Counted from the stretch's first letter, positions 18,344-27,858 are shown. The stretch: 64,000 nucleotides of DNA from Granulosicoccus sp045106195 (GCA_045106195.1 JBGCEH010000026.1:7755-71754); one strand, 5' to 3'. Numbers and translations: made by a program. Notes: generated by a model not told the origin, from the letters alone.

Positions 18344-21142
18344 TCAGGCAGCGTTGCCAATACCAGCGATTGGTTCATTCTGGCCTGATGAAAAACGCCT
18401 GACTAGACGCTGTAGCTGCAACGCAGTATCAGACAGTTCACTTGCTGCGGTACTGATTTCATCAGATGCTTGCTGGCTTACAAGAGCCTTTTCGGCCACA
18501 TTCTGAATTACTGATGATATTGCTTCACTATCGTTTGACGTCTGACCAATTGAACGGCTGATTTCCTGCGTTACTGTGGCTTGCTCATCAATCGCAACAG
18601 CGATTGTCGACTGAATACCGCTGATTCTTGCAATGATCTCGCCTATCGACTGAATAGCTCCCACAGCCGAATCCGTGTCCGACTGAATTTCACTAATCCG
18701 GGTTTCAATCTGCTCGGTGGCCTTGGCCGTCTCCTTAGCCAGCTCCTTTACCTCATTGGCAACGACCGCAAAACCCTTGCCTGCGTCACCGGCTCGAGCG
18801 GCCTCGATTGTCGCGTTGAGAGCCAACAGGTTGGTTTGCTCGGCGATGGAGGTAATAACCTTGATTACAGAGCCTATGCCGGCACTGCTCTCAGCAAGTT
18901 TTCTAACCGTAGCATCTGTCGTTCTTGCTAACTGCACCGCCTCATCGGCAACCGATTCAGCTTCAGTGGTATTTCTGGCTATTTCCCGGATCGAAGAACT
19001 CATCTGTTCGGTGGCGCCAGCAACGCTATCAACACTTGCCCCGACTTCGTTGGTCAGCTCGGAGGCTTCATTGGCACTGTTGGTACTCGACGAGGCCATC
19101 TCATTCATGTCAACGGATAACGAGCTAAGACTCTCGGATGCACGTCCTAGCTGAGAGGCGTTATCATTGATACCCGCCATACTGGCACGCAATTCTGAAA
19201 ACAGGCCATCCAGTGCACGACCCATCTGACCGGCCAGATCATCACCATCGGTATCAATAGGGTGGTTAAGGTCTCCATCCGCGGCAGCACTTACCGCCAC
19301 CAGCAAGGCATCGACCCGGGTTTGAAGACTAGTGGCAACTTCCTGTTGTCTTTGCAACGATTGCTGCTCCAGCTTGTGCCGTTTTATCTGATCATCTTGT
19401 GCCTGACGCTCTGCATTCAGACGTAGTGATTCGCTTTGCTGAGTCTGCAAGGCAAGCTCTGCCCGCTCCTCCTGTAACCTTATGGCTTCCAGACCGTTGT
19501 GCCTGAACACCTCAACCGTACGCGCCAGATCAGATAGCTCATCTGTCCCGCGACTATCTACCGTGACATGGTAGTCGCCATCAGCCAATGACCGGAGTAC
19601 GCCAATGGTGTGTAGTAGGCGAGCAAGAATATTTCGAGAAACCAGAAGCCAGAAAACCAACACGGTTACCATCACACTGATAGCGCCAATGCCAATCAAC
19701 TGAGTCCGGCTTTTTGCAATAACCGAGCTGACAGCATCATTGGCTTGCGACACATCGCTCTGGCTGTTTCGAACTTTGTTGGCCAGACGTGTGACAATCC
19801 CCGACTGCCGAACAAGCAACGCTGTTTCGATCCCGGATATCTGCTCCGCCAGCGACAGTCCCTTCTCGCGTAAGGCAAAGATCCCCTGATCGGTTACGTC
19901 CAATGCGAGCAACTTGTTCAGAGCAGCACTGACTTTCTCCACTCCTTGCAGATCAGAAATTGAAGCAACTGCCTCGAGTGCCGATCGTGTGGCATCATCG
20001 TATCGTTGACGTGGCATCCCCAAACCGGCCTGACTACCGATATTAGGTATTTGCGCAAGTGTCCCGGCTATCGTGTTCAACTCGGCTCGCAGTTGCAACA
20101 CCGCTACCAGACGCTCAACGCCTTCAGTCATCAACAATGGAATCTCTGTCTTTACGCTTACATCCAGTATATTGCCCATCAGAAAAGTCATGAAGTAACC
20201 TTTCCCAATCACAGGCTCCAACAAAGGCTGAAACTGTTCTTCAACACTGGTAAGTTCACGTACGAGGTTACTCGTCTTTATCGCCGGGCGAACACGTCCA
20301 TTTAGCGCATATACACCGTCTGCATCTGTAACCAATGCGATAACACGATCTAGGATACGATTAAATTCTTTGGCCTTGTCAATTTTTTCAACGTCTATCT
20401 TTGCACGATAGTATTCGAGGTTGCTGACATGTCCCTTCGCCTTTCGCCGGTCTGCTGAAAGCTCGTTGTCATCAAGAGCGGACAACGATCTCTTAATGAG
20501 TGAGGTGAGTTTACGAAATTCAGACTGCATCTTCAGTGCACCAACCATGGGGTCAACATGGGCAAAGAGCAGTGCATCGACAGCATCACCACTCTTAGTT
20601 GCTGTCTGTTCGGCCAGATCGGCAAACTCAGATGTGGCACTTTCGATGATGTCCAGCAAAATCTTATCCGTGTCATACAACAAACGGCTAGCGTTAGCTG
20701 TGGAGACTAAAAGCTGCGAAGATGTCGCCACTCCAGAACTTACGAGCGCATATATCGTTTCAACACTTTCTTGCGATGCTCTGAGCTCCGACAGGTTCTG
20801 TTCGACTATTTGGATTTTATTGCCTAGCGCCAGTTTCTGTTTAAGTATTGCTGTTTTCTTTTCGATCAAGGCATTGATCACTTCATATTGTTGCGTGGCC
20901 TCATCAATGGACACAGCCCGTACCAGCAGCGGTACGCGTGCACCTACCTCCGCAGCAAGCTGTGTCAATTCCATGGACTGTGCCATGACGGGTACACTTT
21001 GTTGCGTTATCGCCCCCAGTGAACTGGAAAACCTTGAGTACGAATGGAGGGCTATAACGCTGGCTATCAACGTCATTGCTAAAACAAATCCGAAGGAGAC
21101 GAGCAACTTGGACTTTATTCCCATAGCAAGTTTGAAAGCCAT
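18344..21142 (-). CDS. Methyl-accepting chemotaxis protein with large periplasmic domain
   Basis: 932 residues. The first membrane helix (about 12-32) is followed by a roughly 450-residue, mostly helical periplasmic region, a second membrane helix (about 490-508, IGIGAISVMVTVLVFWLLV), and a HAMP domain (SLADGDYHVTVDSRGTDELSDLA). A Gln-rich coiled coil and probably a second HAMP-like unit (VSAAADGDLNHPIDTDGDDL) precede the signalling domain. Its hairpin tip reads EQTNLLALNATIEAARAGDA. A strong AGGAGG lies just before the ATG. Encoded between cheW and cheY, it is the dedicated receptor of this pathway. The ligand is unknown; the length is well above the usual 550 residues. Confidence 0.94.
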   Translation of the reverse strand: MAFKLAMGIKSKLLVSFGFVLAMTLIASVIALHSYSRFSSSLGAITQQSVPVMAQSMELTQLAAEVGARVPLLVRAVSIDEATQQYEVINALIEKKTAILKQKLALGNKIQIVEQNLSELRASQESVETIYALVSSGVATSSQLLVSTANASRLLYDTDKILLDIIESATSEFADLAEQTATKSGDAVDALLFAHVDPMVGALKMQSEFRKLTSLIKRSLSALDDNELSADRRKAKGHVSNLEYYRAKIDVEKIDKAKEFNRILDRVIALVTDADGVYALNGRVRPAIKTSNLVRELTSVEEQFQPLLEPVIGKGYFMTFLMGNILDVSVKTEIPLLMTEGVERLVAVLQLRAELNTIAGTLAQIPNIGSQAGLGMPRQRYDDATRSALEAVASISDLQGVEKVSAALNKLLALDVTDQGIFALREKGLSLAEQISGIETALLVRQSGIVTRLANKVRNSQSDVSQANDAVSSVIAKSRTQLIGIGAISVMVTVLVFWLLVSRNILARLLHTIGVLRSLADGDYHVTVDSRGTDELSDLARTVEVFRHNGLEAIRLQEERAELALQTQQSESLRLNAERQAQDDQIKRHKLEQQSLQRQQEVATSLQTRVDALLVAVSAAADGDLNHPIDTDGDDLAGQMGRALDGLFSELRASMAGINDNASQLGRASESLSSLSVDMNEMASSSTNSANEASELTNEVGASVDSVAGATEQMSSSIREIARNTTEAESVADEAVQLARTTDATVRKLAESSAGIGSVIKVITSIAEQTNLLALNATIEAARAGDAGKGFAVVANEVKELAKETAKATEQIETRISEIQSDTDSAVGAIQSIGEIIARISGIQSTIAVAIDEQATVTQEISRSIGQTSNDSEAISSVIQNVAEKALVSQQASDEISTAASELSDTALQLQRLVRRFSSGQNEPIAGIGNAA

Positions 21143-21185
21143 CAGTTGAAAACCTCCTTTGACTCACACTTACTGCAGAATATAA

Positions 21186-21647
21186 TCAAGCGGCCTCGTC
21201 CGCACGGTTGAGAACTTCTGCACTAACGAGTTTGTCGATAGCCATCGTTAGCAACAGCATGCCTTCAAGTTTGTAGGCTCGCTGAATGAGCTCGCGTGCC
21301 ATACCACTGAGATTATCCGGCGGAGATTCAAAGCTGCCATCCGTCAATTCAAGCACGTCACCAATTCGATCGGCAAGCAGACTAAAAGCACCGACGGGTG
21401 TACGAACCACAATATTCATGGGGTCCTCTCCATCAGCACGATCAGGCAGTTCAAGCAAGCGCCGCAAGTCAACAGCAGTAACGATTTGCCCGCGCAAGTT
21501 TATAAGACCTTTTACCACCGGTGGCGCAAGTGCAACAGGCGTGATTTCCTGGAATCGAATAATCTCCTGTACTTGTTCTACTTCGATACCAAAATAGTAG
21601 TTTTCAAGATAGAAGGTGCAGTATTTTTGCAACACTGGCTGACTCAT
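21186..21647 (-). CDS. cheW: Chemotaxis coupling protein CheW
   Basis: 153 residues with a CheW beta-barrel fold: CTFYLENYYFGIEVEQVQEI at the start, VKGLINLRGQIVTAVDLRRLL in the middle, and FSLLADRIGDVLEL later. It links the receptor to CheA. Its start overlaps the cheA stop by 4 bases, and the MCP gene follows after 43 bases, so it is clearly in the operon. The last about 20 residues (LLTMAIDKLVSAEVLNRADE) are ordinary for the family. Confidence 0.94.
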   Translation of the reverse strand: MSQPVLQKYCTFYLENYYFGIEVEQVQEIIRFQEITPVALAPPVVKGLINLRGQIVTAVDLRRLLELPDRADGEDPMNIVVRTPVGAFSLLADRIGDVLELTDGSFESPPDNLSGMARELIQRAYKLEGMLLLTMAIDKLVSAEVLNRADEAA

Positions 21648-24388
21648 GCGGCTTCTCCTAGCTCATTGATGAGATCGCGTGTACTGGCAACAAACGAGCT
21701 GACATCAAACAGCTCGGTCACTTGCCCATGAATCGCTGCAGTGCCCAGAACACCCGCACGACTTGACTTGCCGCGCACCTCAAGCACTTCGTCCACTACA
21801 TCGATGATCTCCTTCACTACAAGACCCACCTGACGGCCTTCATCACCGAAAACCACAACTTGAATAAGCTCACTGCCTTCCTCTTCAGATCCATAGCCTG
21901 ACCGGCGCTCGTGAAGAAAGCTGGATAGTTCTACCAGCGGAAGTATCTGACCGCGATACTGTACGACCTGGATTTCACCGGCCATCTCTGTCTGGCTGAC
22001 TTCGAACTGCTCAAGTCGTGCAACGCGGTTAAGCGGGATGGCAAGCTTGCCTTCAGCGGCCGTACGTACCAGCAGTAGCGTCTCGCTCTGGCCAGCCAAT
22101 TCGGATGCATCAGGAATACCGGGTGCCGCTGAACTTTCGATCTTGTCGCCCATAACCCGTGCACGATATCCGATACCTTGCGTGTCCAGAATCAGCGCAA
22201 CGCGACCATCACCCATGATGGTTGCGCCTGCAAATACCGGTATGGCCTTTAGTGCTTCAGCCAATGGCTTGACCACGATCTCCTGAGTATCATTAATCTG
22301 ATCGACTACCAAGCCAAACCGGCATTTTTCTGCCTGCAGGACGACAATATTCAAGGCACCGGGCTGTCGTTCTCCCAGCCTGAGCTCCTTCTGCAGATAA
22401 ACCAGAGGCAATAACTGGCCGCGTAGACGATGCACGGGACAGCCATGAATGTATTCGATAGCATTGACCTGCTCTTCTTCATCAATGCGGATAAGCTCAA
22501 TGAGGTTGACCTGCGGTATGGCAAACCGCTGGCCACCCGTAGATACAATCAGCGCAGGTACAATCGCAAGTGTTAATGGCACACGAATCTTGAATGTCGT
22601 TCCACGACCTACTTCGGTGTCCAGATCAATGGCTCCACTGATCTTTTCGATATTCGTCTTGACAACATCCATGCCCACACCGCGACCGGATATGTTGGTT
22701 ACCTGCTCAGCCGTCGACAAACCCGGCAAAAAGATCATCTTGCAGATTTCCTGATCCGACATCTTGGAACCCTGCTCTGCAGTTATGACGCCATTTTCTA
22801 TTGCTTTCTTCTTTATCTTGTCCGCAGGGATGCCGCCCCCGTCGTCCGAGATTTCAATATGAACCTGCCCCCCTTCGTGAAAGGCTCGAAGTAGTAATAC
22901 GCCTTCAGCAGGTTTTCCGGCGGCTACACGTCGTTCCGGCGTTTCGATACCATGATCGACTGAGTTCCTGACCAGGTGTGTGATGGGATCTTTCATCGCT
23001 TCGATAAGCGACTTGTCCAGCTCTGTCGACTTACCCTCCATCTCGACACGGATCTGCTTGCCACAGGCGCGCGACAGATCGCGCACTACCCGTGGCAGTT
23101 TCGCCCAGACACTGTGAATGGGTTGCATGCGGGTCTGCATGACGCCTTCCTGGAGTTCACTGGTAATCAGATTCAACCGCTGGGCTGCAGCTACCACCTG
23201 AGTGTTTTCATGCATACCCACATATTCAACAATCTGGTTTCTGGCCAGCACAAGCTCACCCACCAGGTTCATCAGGGAATCCAGAACCGGCACATCGACA
23301 CGAATCGATGCCTCTACGACCGCGGTTGGCGGTGGCGGCTCCTTAGCTTTGACATTAGCTACCGGGGTATCCGAGCCGGGCGTGTCTGACGCTTCAACGG
23401 TCTCAACGACTGGCTGTACCACAGCACCACTTTGCTCTGCTGCTGGCTTGGGCTGCGTGCTTCGCACATTGTTCAACGATTCTGCAGACTGCAGTGAACC
23501 GGTATCCTTGAGCTCGCTCAGCAGATCAATAAGTTTTTTATAGCGCTTGGTGCCGTCGTGACCATGAGAGCTGATCTCGTGTAGCATCGCTCGCACAGCG
23601 TCTACCATTGCCAGCAGCCCGGTAGCGATTTGCTCGTTCATGCTGTACTCACCATCGCGTAGCTTGACCAGCAGGTTCTCGCCGATGTGTGTCACTTTTT
23701 CAAGCTTGTCGAAACCAAAGAATCCACACGTCCCTTTTATGGTGTGCATCGATCTGAATATGGAGGAAAGCAAATCACGATTATCCGGTCGCTCTTCGAG
23801 CTCGATAAGCTCGCTATCAACCCTGTCAAGATTCTCGAAACTCTCTTGCAAGAAATCCTTAAGGACATCCTTCATCTCATCATCGAGTTCCGCCACAACC
23901 GGTACCTCGGTCGTGTCATCATCATCCTCGTCAACCACCACCGCGCCGCTCCCGGCCTGATCACTCGCAGCCTCCGAACCGGCAGGCTCCTCAGATGTCC
24001 CGTCGACACTTGCAGTCCCATTCACCTCGACTTCCAGGCGATCAATTAAAGACTGGTAATCGCCGCCGTCACTTCCAGTGGCTGCTATCATGTCAAGCTG
24101 CTCTCGGACGACATCAACCATCTCCAGCAGCAGACTGGTTTTGCTCTCGTCGAGCTCAAAATCCTTATTGCGAAGTTTGTCGAGAAGGTTCTCACCCATA
24201 TGAGTAACCTTCTCTAACGTGGCAAACCCCAGAAATCCACTGGTTCCCTTTACCGTATGAATGGTCCGGAAGACATTCGCCAGTGTTGCCGAGTCACTGG
24301 GGTCCTGCTCTAGGGCGATGAAATCAAGATCCAGCTGATCAAGCCCTTCACGACTCTCGGACAAAAATTCCTGGAGAATATCAACCAT
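21644..24388 (-). CDS. cheA: Chemotaxis histidine kinase CheA with two HPt and two CheW-like domains
   Basis: 914 residues. HPt1 (about 1-105) has phospho-His in FRTIHTVKGTSGFLGF and HPt2 (about 165-275) in FRSMHTIKGTCGFFGF. Both keep the KGT/S signature. A Pro-rich linker follows, then the dimerisation domain (LMNLVGELVLARNQIVEYV) and the HATPase (HLVRNSVDHGIETPERR, ISDDGGGIP, GRGVGMDVVKTNI). A first CheW-like domain lies at about 595-740 and a second at about 755-900 (LLLVRTAAEGKLAIPLNRV). No separate P2 CheY-binding domain is evident. First gene of the seven-gene cluster. Doubled HPt and P5 domains suggest phosphotransfer to several receivers (CheY, two CheBs, the lone REC). Confidence 0.95.
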   Translation of the reverse strand: MVDILQEFLSESREGLDQLDLDFIALEQDPSDSATLANVFRTIHTVKGTSGFLGFATLEKVTHMGENLLDKLRNKDFELDESKTSLLLEMVDVVREQLDMIAATGSDGGDYQSLIDRLEVEVNGTASVDGTSEEPAGSEAASDQAGSGAVVVDEDDDDTTEVPVVAELDDEMKDVLKDFLQESFENLDRVDSELIELEERPDNRDLLSSIFRSMHTIKGTCGFFGFDKLEKVTHIGENLLVKLRDGEYSMNEQIATGLLAMVDAVRAMLHEISSHGHDGTKRYKKLIDLLSELKDTGSLQSAESLNNVRSTQPKPAAEQSGAVVQPVVETVEASDTPGSDTPVANVKAKEPPPPTAVVEASIRVDVPVLDSLMNLVGELVLARNQIVEYVGMHENTQVVAAAQRLNLITSELQEGVMQTRMQPIHSVWAKLPRVVRDLSRACGKQIRVEMEGKSTELDKSLIEAMKDPITHLVRNSVDHGIETPERRVAAGKPAEGVLLLRAFHEGGQVHIEISDDGGGIPADKIKKKAIENGVITAEQGSKMSDQEICKMIFLPGLSTAEQVTNISGRGVGMDVVKTNIEKISGAIDLDTEVGRGTTFKIRVPLTLAIVPALIVSTGGQRFAIPQVNLIELIRIDEEEQVNAIEYIHGCPVHRLRGQLLPLVYLQKELRLGERQPGALNIVVLQAEKCRFGLVVDQINDTQEIVVKPLAEALKAIPVFAGATIMGDGRVALILDTQGIGYRARVMGDKIESSAAPGIPDASELAGQSETLLLVRTAAEGKLAIPLNRVARLEQFEVSQTEMAGEIQVVQYRGQILPLVELSSFLHERRSGYGSEEEGSELIQVVVFGDEGRQVGLVVKEIIDVVDEVLEVRGKSSRAGVLGTAAIHGQVTELFDVSSFVASTRDLINELGEAA

Positions 24389-24814
24389 TGTGTGCTTTCC
24401 CGGTAGTAGATCCTAAATACGGTGAGTGCAGCGATTCAAGTTGGGTGGACCAACAAACCAGCTCACGTATTGCAACTATCGACCTATCCGCACTGTGCTG
24501 AACAAAGAAAATCTGCCATCACGTTATATTCATTGTAGCGTGGAACATCATGACTTCAGCCGATATCACATCAGGCAGATTTCGCAGGCAAGGTTGACGC
24601 TTACAGCATTCACTCAAATGCTGTAAGCGTGATTGCTACAAGTATTCACCGATACGTTGAATCAGGCCCGTTGCGACTAAAGCGACTTGCGCTTAGCCGA
24701 GGGCTCGCTGCAGCCAGCTTTACATTACTATGTAAAAAAAACAGCCTGCGACAGTGGCACTCTCACACCGTCTTGCCTGCAGGGATAGCCCTTTGAAGCA
24801 GTTAGGGCAGTCGG
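24389..24814. other. Intergenic region upstream of cheA
   Basis: About 425 bases with no supported gene. It separates the second cheB gene from cheA and should contain the cheA promoter. It holds a strong 14-bp inverted repeat (listed separately) and a second, weaker one, TTTACAT-tact-ATGTAAA at 24719-24736, followed by an A-run. Confidence 0.5.
24597..24630. repeat. Perfect 14-bp inverted repeat upstream of cheA
   Basis: ACGCTTACAGCATT, loop CACTCA, AATGCTGTAAGCGT. It lies about 210 bases before the cheA start and about 185 bases after the second cheB stop. No T-run follows on either strand, so it is not a classical intrinsic terminator. It could be a rho-assisted terminator, a protein-binding site or an RNA-stability element. 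Confidence 0.85.
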
Positions 24815-25921
24815 CTATTTCAGTAGTGGCAGAAGCTTGTTCAGGGAAGGAGCAATATGATGGAGCTCGATCGTCTGATCCTGGGCTGAAATAGCGTCAG
24901 CCTTGCCAGGCATCCCCCACACAACACAACTTGCCTTGTCCTGAATAATTGTGGCACTGCCCGAATCACGCATCATTTTCAATCCTTGCGCTCCATCCTC
25001 ACCCATCCCTGTCAACAACACCCCCACAGCCTGGTTTGGCGCATGTGTTGCAACGCTTTTAAACAATACATCGACTGAAGGTCTATGTCCGGACACTTTG
25101 GCGCTATCCAGTATTTTCCAGTAGAAACCATCAGAGCGCTTTTCCAGTGTCAGATGACGATCCCCAGGAGCAATATAACCGTAACCTGCCTGCAAAGGAG
25201 CACCATCCTGCGCAATCACGACATTAAATGCGCTTTGACTATTCAAGCGTTTGGCAAATGATTCCATAAAGTTTGCTGGCATATGCTGACTGATAACAAA
25301 GGTGCTATCCAGTGTAGTCAGTGGGCCAACAACATGACGTAACGCTTCAGGCCCACCAGTACTTGCTCCAATGGCAATGATTCGCTTTATTGTGCTACTG
25401 GCTCTGGCCCCTTCATTCATCTTTCGTTTTAGCGCTTGAAGATCCGGTAATACAACGTCGACACTAGCAACCTTCTGAGGCTTTACCATTTGCGCAGTAG
25501 CGGCCACTTTGACTTTTCTAACCAACTCCTGAATGTACTCACCCATATCATCGCCGCTTCTGGCACTATGTTTGGGCATGAAGTCGACCGCGCCAGCCTG
25601 CAAGGAGTCCAGAGTTGCTGCTGCCCCCACATCGGTCAGCGAAGAAAACATGACGACTGGCATCGGATGCAAACGCATGATGTTTTTAAGAAACGTCACC
25701 CCGTCCATCTTCGGCATCTCCACGTCCAATGTCAGGACATCCGGTTTCAACGCCTTGATTCTTTCACGTGCTTCAAAAGGATCGAGGGCGTAACCCACGA
25801 CTTCAAAGTCAGGATCATCGGAAAAAGTCGCCTCAAGAAAACGGCAGATCGTGATTGAATCATCTACGATAAGCACCTTTATCTTTCGGGCTGATAGATT
25901 TTGTGCAACACCTGCATGCAT
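24815..25921 (-). CDS. cheB: Second CheB-type protein-glutamate methylesterase
   Basis: 368 residues with the same REC-plus-esterase plan as the CheB at 16.7-17.9 kb. REC: VLIVDDSITICRFLEA, phospho-Asp in LTLDVEMPKMDGVTF, Lys in FMPKHSA. Esterase: Ser in AIGASTGGPEALR, His in VISQHMPANFME, Asp in LLTGMGEDGAQG. The linker is short. It follows the lone receiver gene after about 110 bases, upstream of the main che cluster. Two different CheBs within 9 kb suggest either a duplicated adaptation step or a separate non-chemotactic role. Confidence 0.93.
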   Translation of the reverse strand: MHAGVAQNLSARKIKVLIVDDSITICRFLEATFSDDPDFEVVGYALDPFEARERIKALKPDVLTLDVEMPKMDGVTFLKNIMRLHPMPVVMFSSLTDVGAAATLDSLQAGAVDFMPKHSARSGDDMGEYIQELVRKVKVAATAQMVKPQKVASVDVVLPDLQALKRKMNEGARASSTIKRIIAIGASTGGPEALRHVVGPLTTLDSTFVISQHMPANFMESFAKRLNSQSAFNVVIAQDGAPLQAGYGYIAPGDRHLTLEKRSDGFYWKILDSAKVSGHRPSVDVLFKSVATHAPNQAVGVLLTGMGEDGAQGLKMMRDSGSATIIQDKASCVVWGMPGKADAISAQDQTIELHHIAPSLNKLLPLLK

Positions 25922-26034
25922 CAGGTTATATCTCTCTTGTTTGTGATCTGTCCTGACGCATCGAGCGTCTTGGATAGAAGGACACTATGCGATATAGTGT
26001 TTGCAACTCGCGAACCAGATAGAACGGAAATCAT

Positions 26035-26457
26035 CTATTTGTTACCCGTTTCGTATCGTCCGCACTCTACTAATCCAAGCAACACTGAACGGTCGCACAG
26101 TTTCGATTTGTCCAGCACCTGAGCTCTAAGAGCTTTTACTTGCTCCAGTTGTGCAGTTCGAGGTTCAACGGCTGAGCACAGGTAGACCGAGCACTCCTCC
26201 AGATCAGCTACCGTTTTCAACTGTGTCAGAAATTCGATGCCATTTTGCGTAGGCATGTAGTAATCAACAATCAATATTCTTGGAATTGATTCGCAAAGAT
26301 AGGTCATGGCAATGTCTGGGTCATCGAACAATCGATGACTTGCCTGCGAACCACGAAATATCCAGGAGACGATTTCCAGAGTTAACTGATCATCATCGAT
26401 AACCACAATATCAATTGGCATTGACGGCGCGGTGGTTTGATGGATAGCCAGATTCAT
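26035..26457 (-). CDS. Single-domain response regulator
   Basis: 140 residues, only a receiver domain: acidic residues in IVVIDDDQLTLEIV, phospho-Asp in ILIVDYYMPTQNGIEF, Ser in YLCSAVE, and Lys in VLDKSKL. There is no DNA-binding or enzymatic output domain. Its start overlaps the end of the upstream 117-residue gene by 4 bases (ATGA), so the two are translationally coupled and probably work as a pair. Confidence 0.88.
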   Translation of the reverse strand: MNLAIHQTTAPSMPIDIVVIDDDQLTLEIVSWIFRGSQASHRLFDDPDIAMTYLCESIPRILIVDYYMPTQNGIEFLTQLKTVADLEECSVYLCSAVEPRTAQLEQVKALRAQVLDKSKLCDRSVLLGLVECGRYETGNK

Positions 26458-26807
26458 GGGATATCCCGATCATTTTTGGCTCGATTAGCGCTGCGCAATG
26501 TCAAGTCGTAGTCGATGCGAGATCCAAGCTGTTCTAGTGAGCGCTTGATGCGTGACATGCAAAAATGGCAATCAGCTTCCAGCCTGTCCAGTTGTTTGAT
26601 TAAGTCGACATCAGTTGTCGAGCGCGTCCCACGGGTTAGCAGCAACTGCTCGTAAGTCTCGCAAAGCTCTGAAAAGGTCGACTCAAGAGCTTGATTGAAG
26701 CCGTTGGTAATAGCTAGCGAGGCACGAATATCGTGACTGGACTTGGCAAGCTTCAATTGCTCGTCCGGCATCGTGAGTTCCTGAGAGTTTGCCTGTTCAG
26801 GAATCAT
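26454..26807 (-). CDS. Small protein resembling an isolated histidine-kinase dimerisation (DHp) domain
   Basis: 117 residues, helical and soluble. SSHDIRASLAITNGFNQAL (about residues 23-41) resembles the H-box of histidine kinases (HDxRxxL), with His as possible phospho-acceptor. A second long helix follows (LIKQLDRLEADCHFCMSRIKRSLEQL). No ATPase domain is encoded here or in the next gene, so on its own it could only transfer phosphate, as Spo0B or ChpT do. The gene overlaps the receiver gene by 4 bases. An alternative start is the internal Met before PDEQLKLAKSS. The family assignment is my inference from the motif. Confidence 0.6.
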   Translation of the reverse strand: MIPEQANSQELTMPDEQLKLAKSSHDIRASLAITNGFNQALESTFSELCETYEQLLLTRGTRSTTDVDLIKQLDRLEADCHFCMSRIKRSLEQLGSRIDYDLTLRSANRAKNDRDIP

Positions 26808-27100
26808 ATGTGCTGTTTGGATTCGATTCTATACAACATGGGTTTCTGATTACCTTTTAGCGTTCAGTAGCGACACCGACATCCTCTGAGATATAGCGAC
26901 GAACGCAGGTTGCTCATTAGTCTGTAGAGCTCCTGCTGGGTTACATGAACATCAAGTGTTCACGTTATTTGACACATAGCGGTGTTTATACAAGCATACC
27001 GGGTAACTCCGAACAGCTACACTGTCAGCATTGTCTGCACTCATGCAGCAAGAGCGGCAAGTTGTACTGCCGAATTAAACTTGATCATTGGAGCTCTATT

Positions 27101-27616
27101 ATGAAATGGGTAATTGCTTTACTTGTCGTTGGCGTGTTGGGCTGGTTTGGTGTGCAATATATGAACAATAATGCCGAATTGGACGCACAGAATCTGGCAG
27201 CAGAGGCAACCAAAAAGGCCGAAGAAGCTGCTGAGTCTGCCAAAGCCAGTGCTGCAGATGCACTTGCCAAGGCTCAGGAGTCCATGCCTGCAGGTGTCGA
27301 TCTGGCCAAGATCAACGAAGACCTAAGCGGTGTATTCTCTTCGGCTGGAGATGCCTTTAGTGGAATAACTGATGTTGAATCAGCCAAAGCCGCCTTGCCT
27401 TCACTTGAAGATGCCAGTGGCAAGCTGAGTAGCCTCAACGATTTGATTGGTCGCCTACCCGATGTAGCGAAGACGCCTATCGCAGGTATCATCAGCGGCG
27501 GAATAGCAACACTGCAGCCCATCATTGAAAAAGCGAGTGCACTACCCGGTGTTGGCCCGCTCATCGACCCTATCGTTACGCCCATGATGGAGATGCTGGA
27601 AGGACTGGCTGGTTAA
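27101..27616 (+). CDS. Small membrane-anchored Ala-rich protein of unknown function
   Basis: 171 residues from the ATG at 27101, which follows TTGGAGC at normal spacing; the frame is open further upstream without family-like sequence. An N-terminal membrane helix (WVIALLVVGVLGWFGV) is followed by an Ala/Glu/Lys-rich coiled segment (LAAEATKKAEEAAESAKASAAD cut here to its key pattern), then a Gly/Pro/Ile-rich C-terminal part (TPIAGIISGGIATLQPII). Probably a periplasmic-facing structural protein; I do not recognise the family. It is monocistronic: a strong terminator follows. Confidence 0.7.
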   Translation: MKWVIALLVVGVLGWFGVQYMNNNAELDAQNLAAEATKKAEEAAESAKASAADALAKAQESMPAGVDLAKINEDLSGVFSSAGDAFSGITDVESAKAALPSLEDASGKLSSLNDLIGRLPDVAKTPIAGIISGGIATLQPIIEKASALPGVGPLIDPIVTPMMEMLEGLAG

Positions 27617-27646
27617 CCACTCATCAGAAAAGTCTCTGGATTACCC

Positions 27647-27671
27647 GGGTCATGGCGCCGCGCCATGACCC
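27647..27671 (+). terminator. Intrinsic terminator after the small membrane protein gene
   Basis: GGGTCATGGCG, loop CCG, CGCCATGACCC: an 11-bp perfect GC-rich stem followed by TGTTT, 30 bases past the stop codon. It can also serve the convergent murQ transcript. Confidence 0.75.
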
Positions 27672-27756
27672 TGTTTAACCAAACGTCAGTAACCACCCTG
27701 CAAGCGCAAATACAATCAGCTCGAATGATACTGACTTAAGTCCAATCACCATAATG

Positions 27757-27786
27757 CGTCACCCCTGCAAAGACGGGGATCCACGG
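27757..27786. repeat. Diverged REP-like intergenic repeat
   Basis: CGTCACCCCTGCAAAGACGG and the following GGATCCACGG match, base for base in most positions, the reverse complement of the element at 41060-41086 (GTCATCCCCGCGCAGGCGGG then AATCCA). Both have a small GC-rich palindrome core. This looks like one copy of a dispersed extragenic palindromic family. Confidence 0.6.
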
Positions 27787-27858
27787 GCTGTGGCAAACCG
27801 GATTTCCGCCCTCACTGGAATGACGACAGTGTTTACCACTAAATCAGTGTCATTCCAA

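Noticed and set aside
22976..23389. Long plus-strand open frames opposite cheA, and similar ones opposite cheB, the MCP and hemH
   Set aside because: They mirror the codon structure of strongly supported minus- or plus-strand genes and show no family-like sequence or ribosome sites.
24719..24741. TTTACAT-ATGTAAA hairpin followed by a run of A
   Set aside because: The stem is AT-only and weak, and on the minus strand the T-run comes before the stem, so it does not fit an intrinsic terminator.
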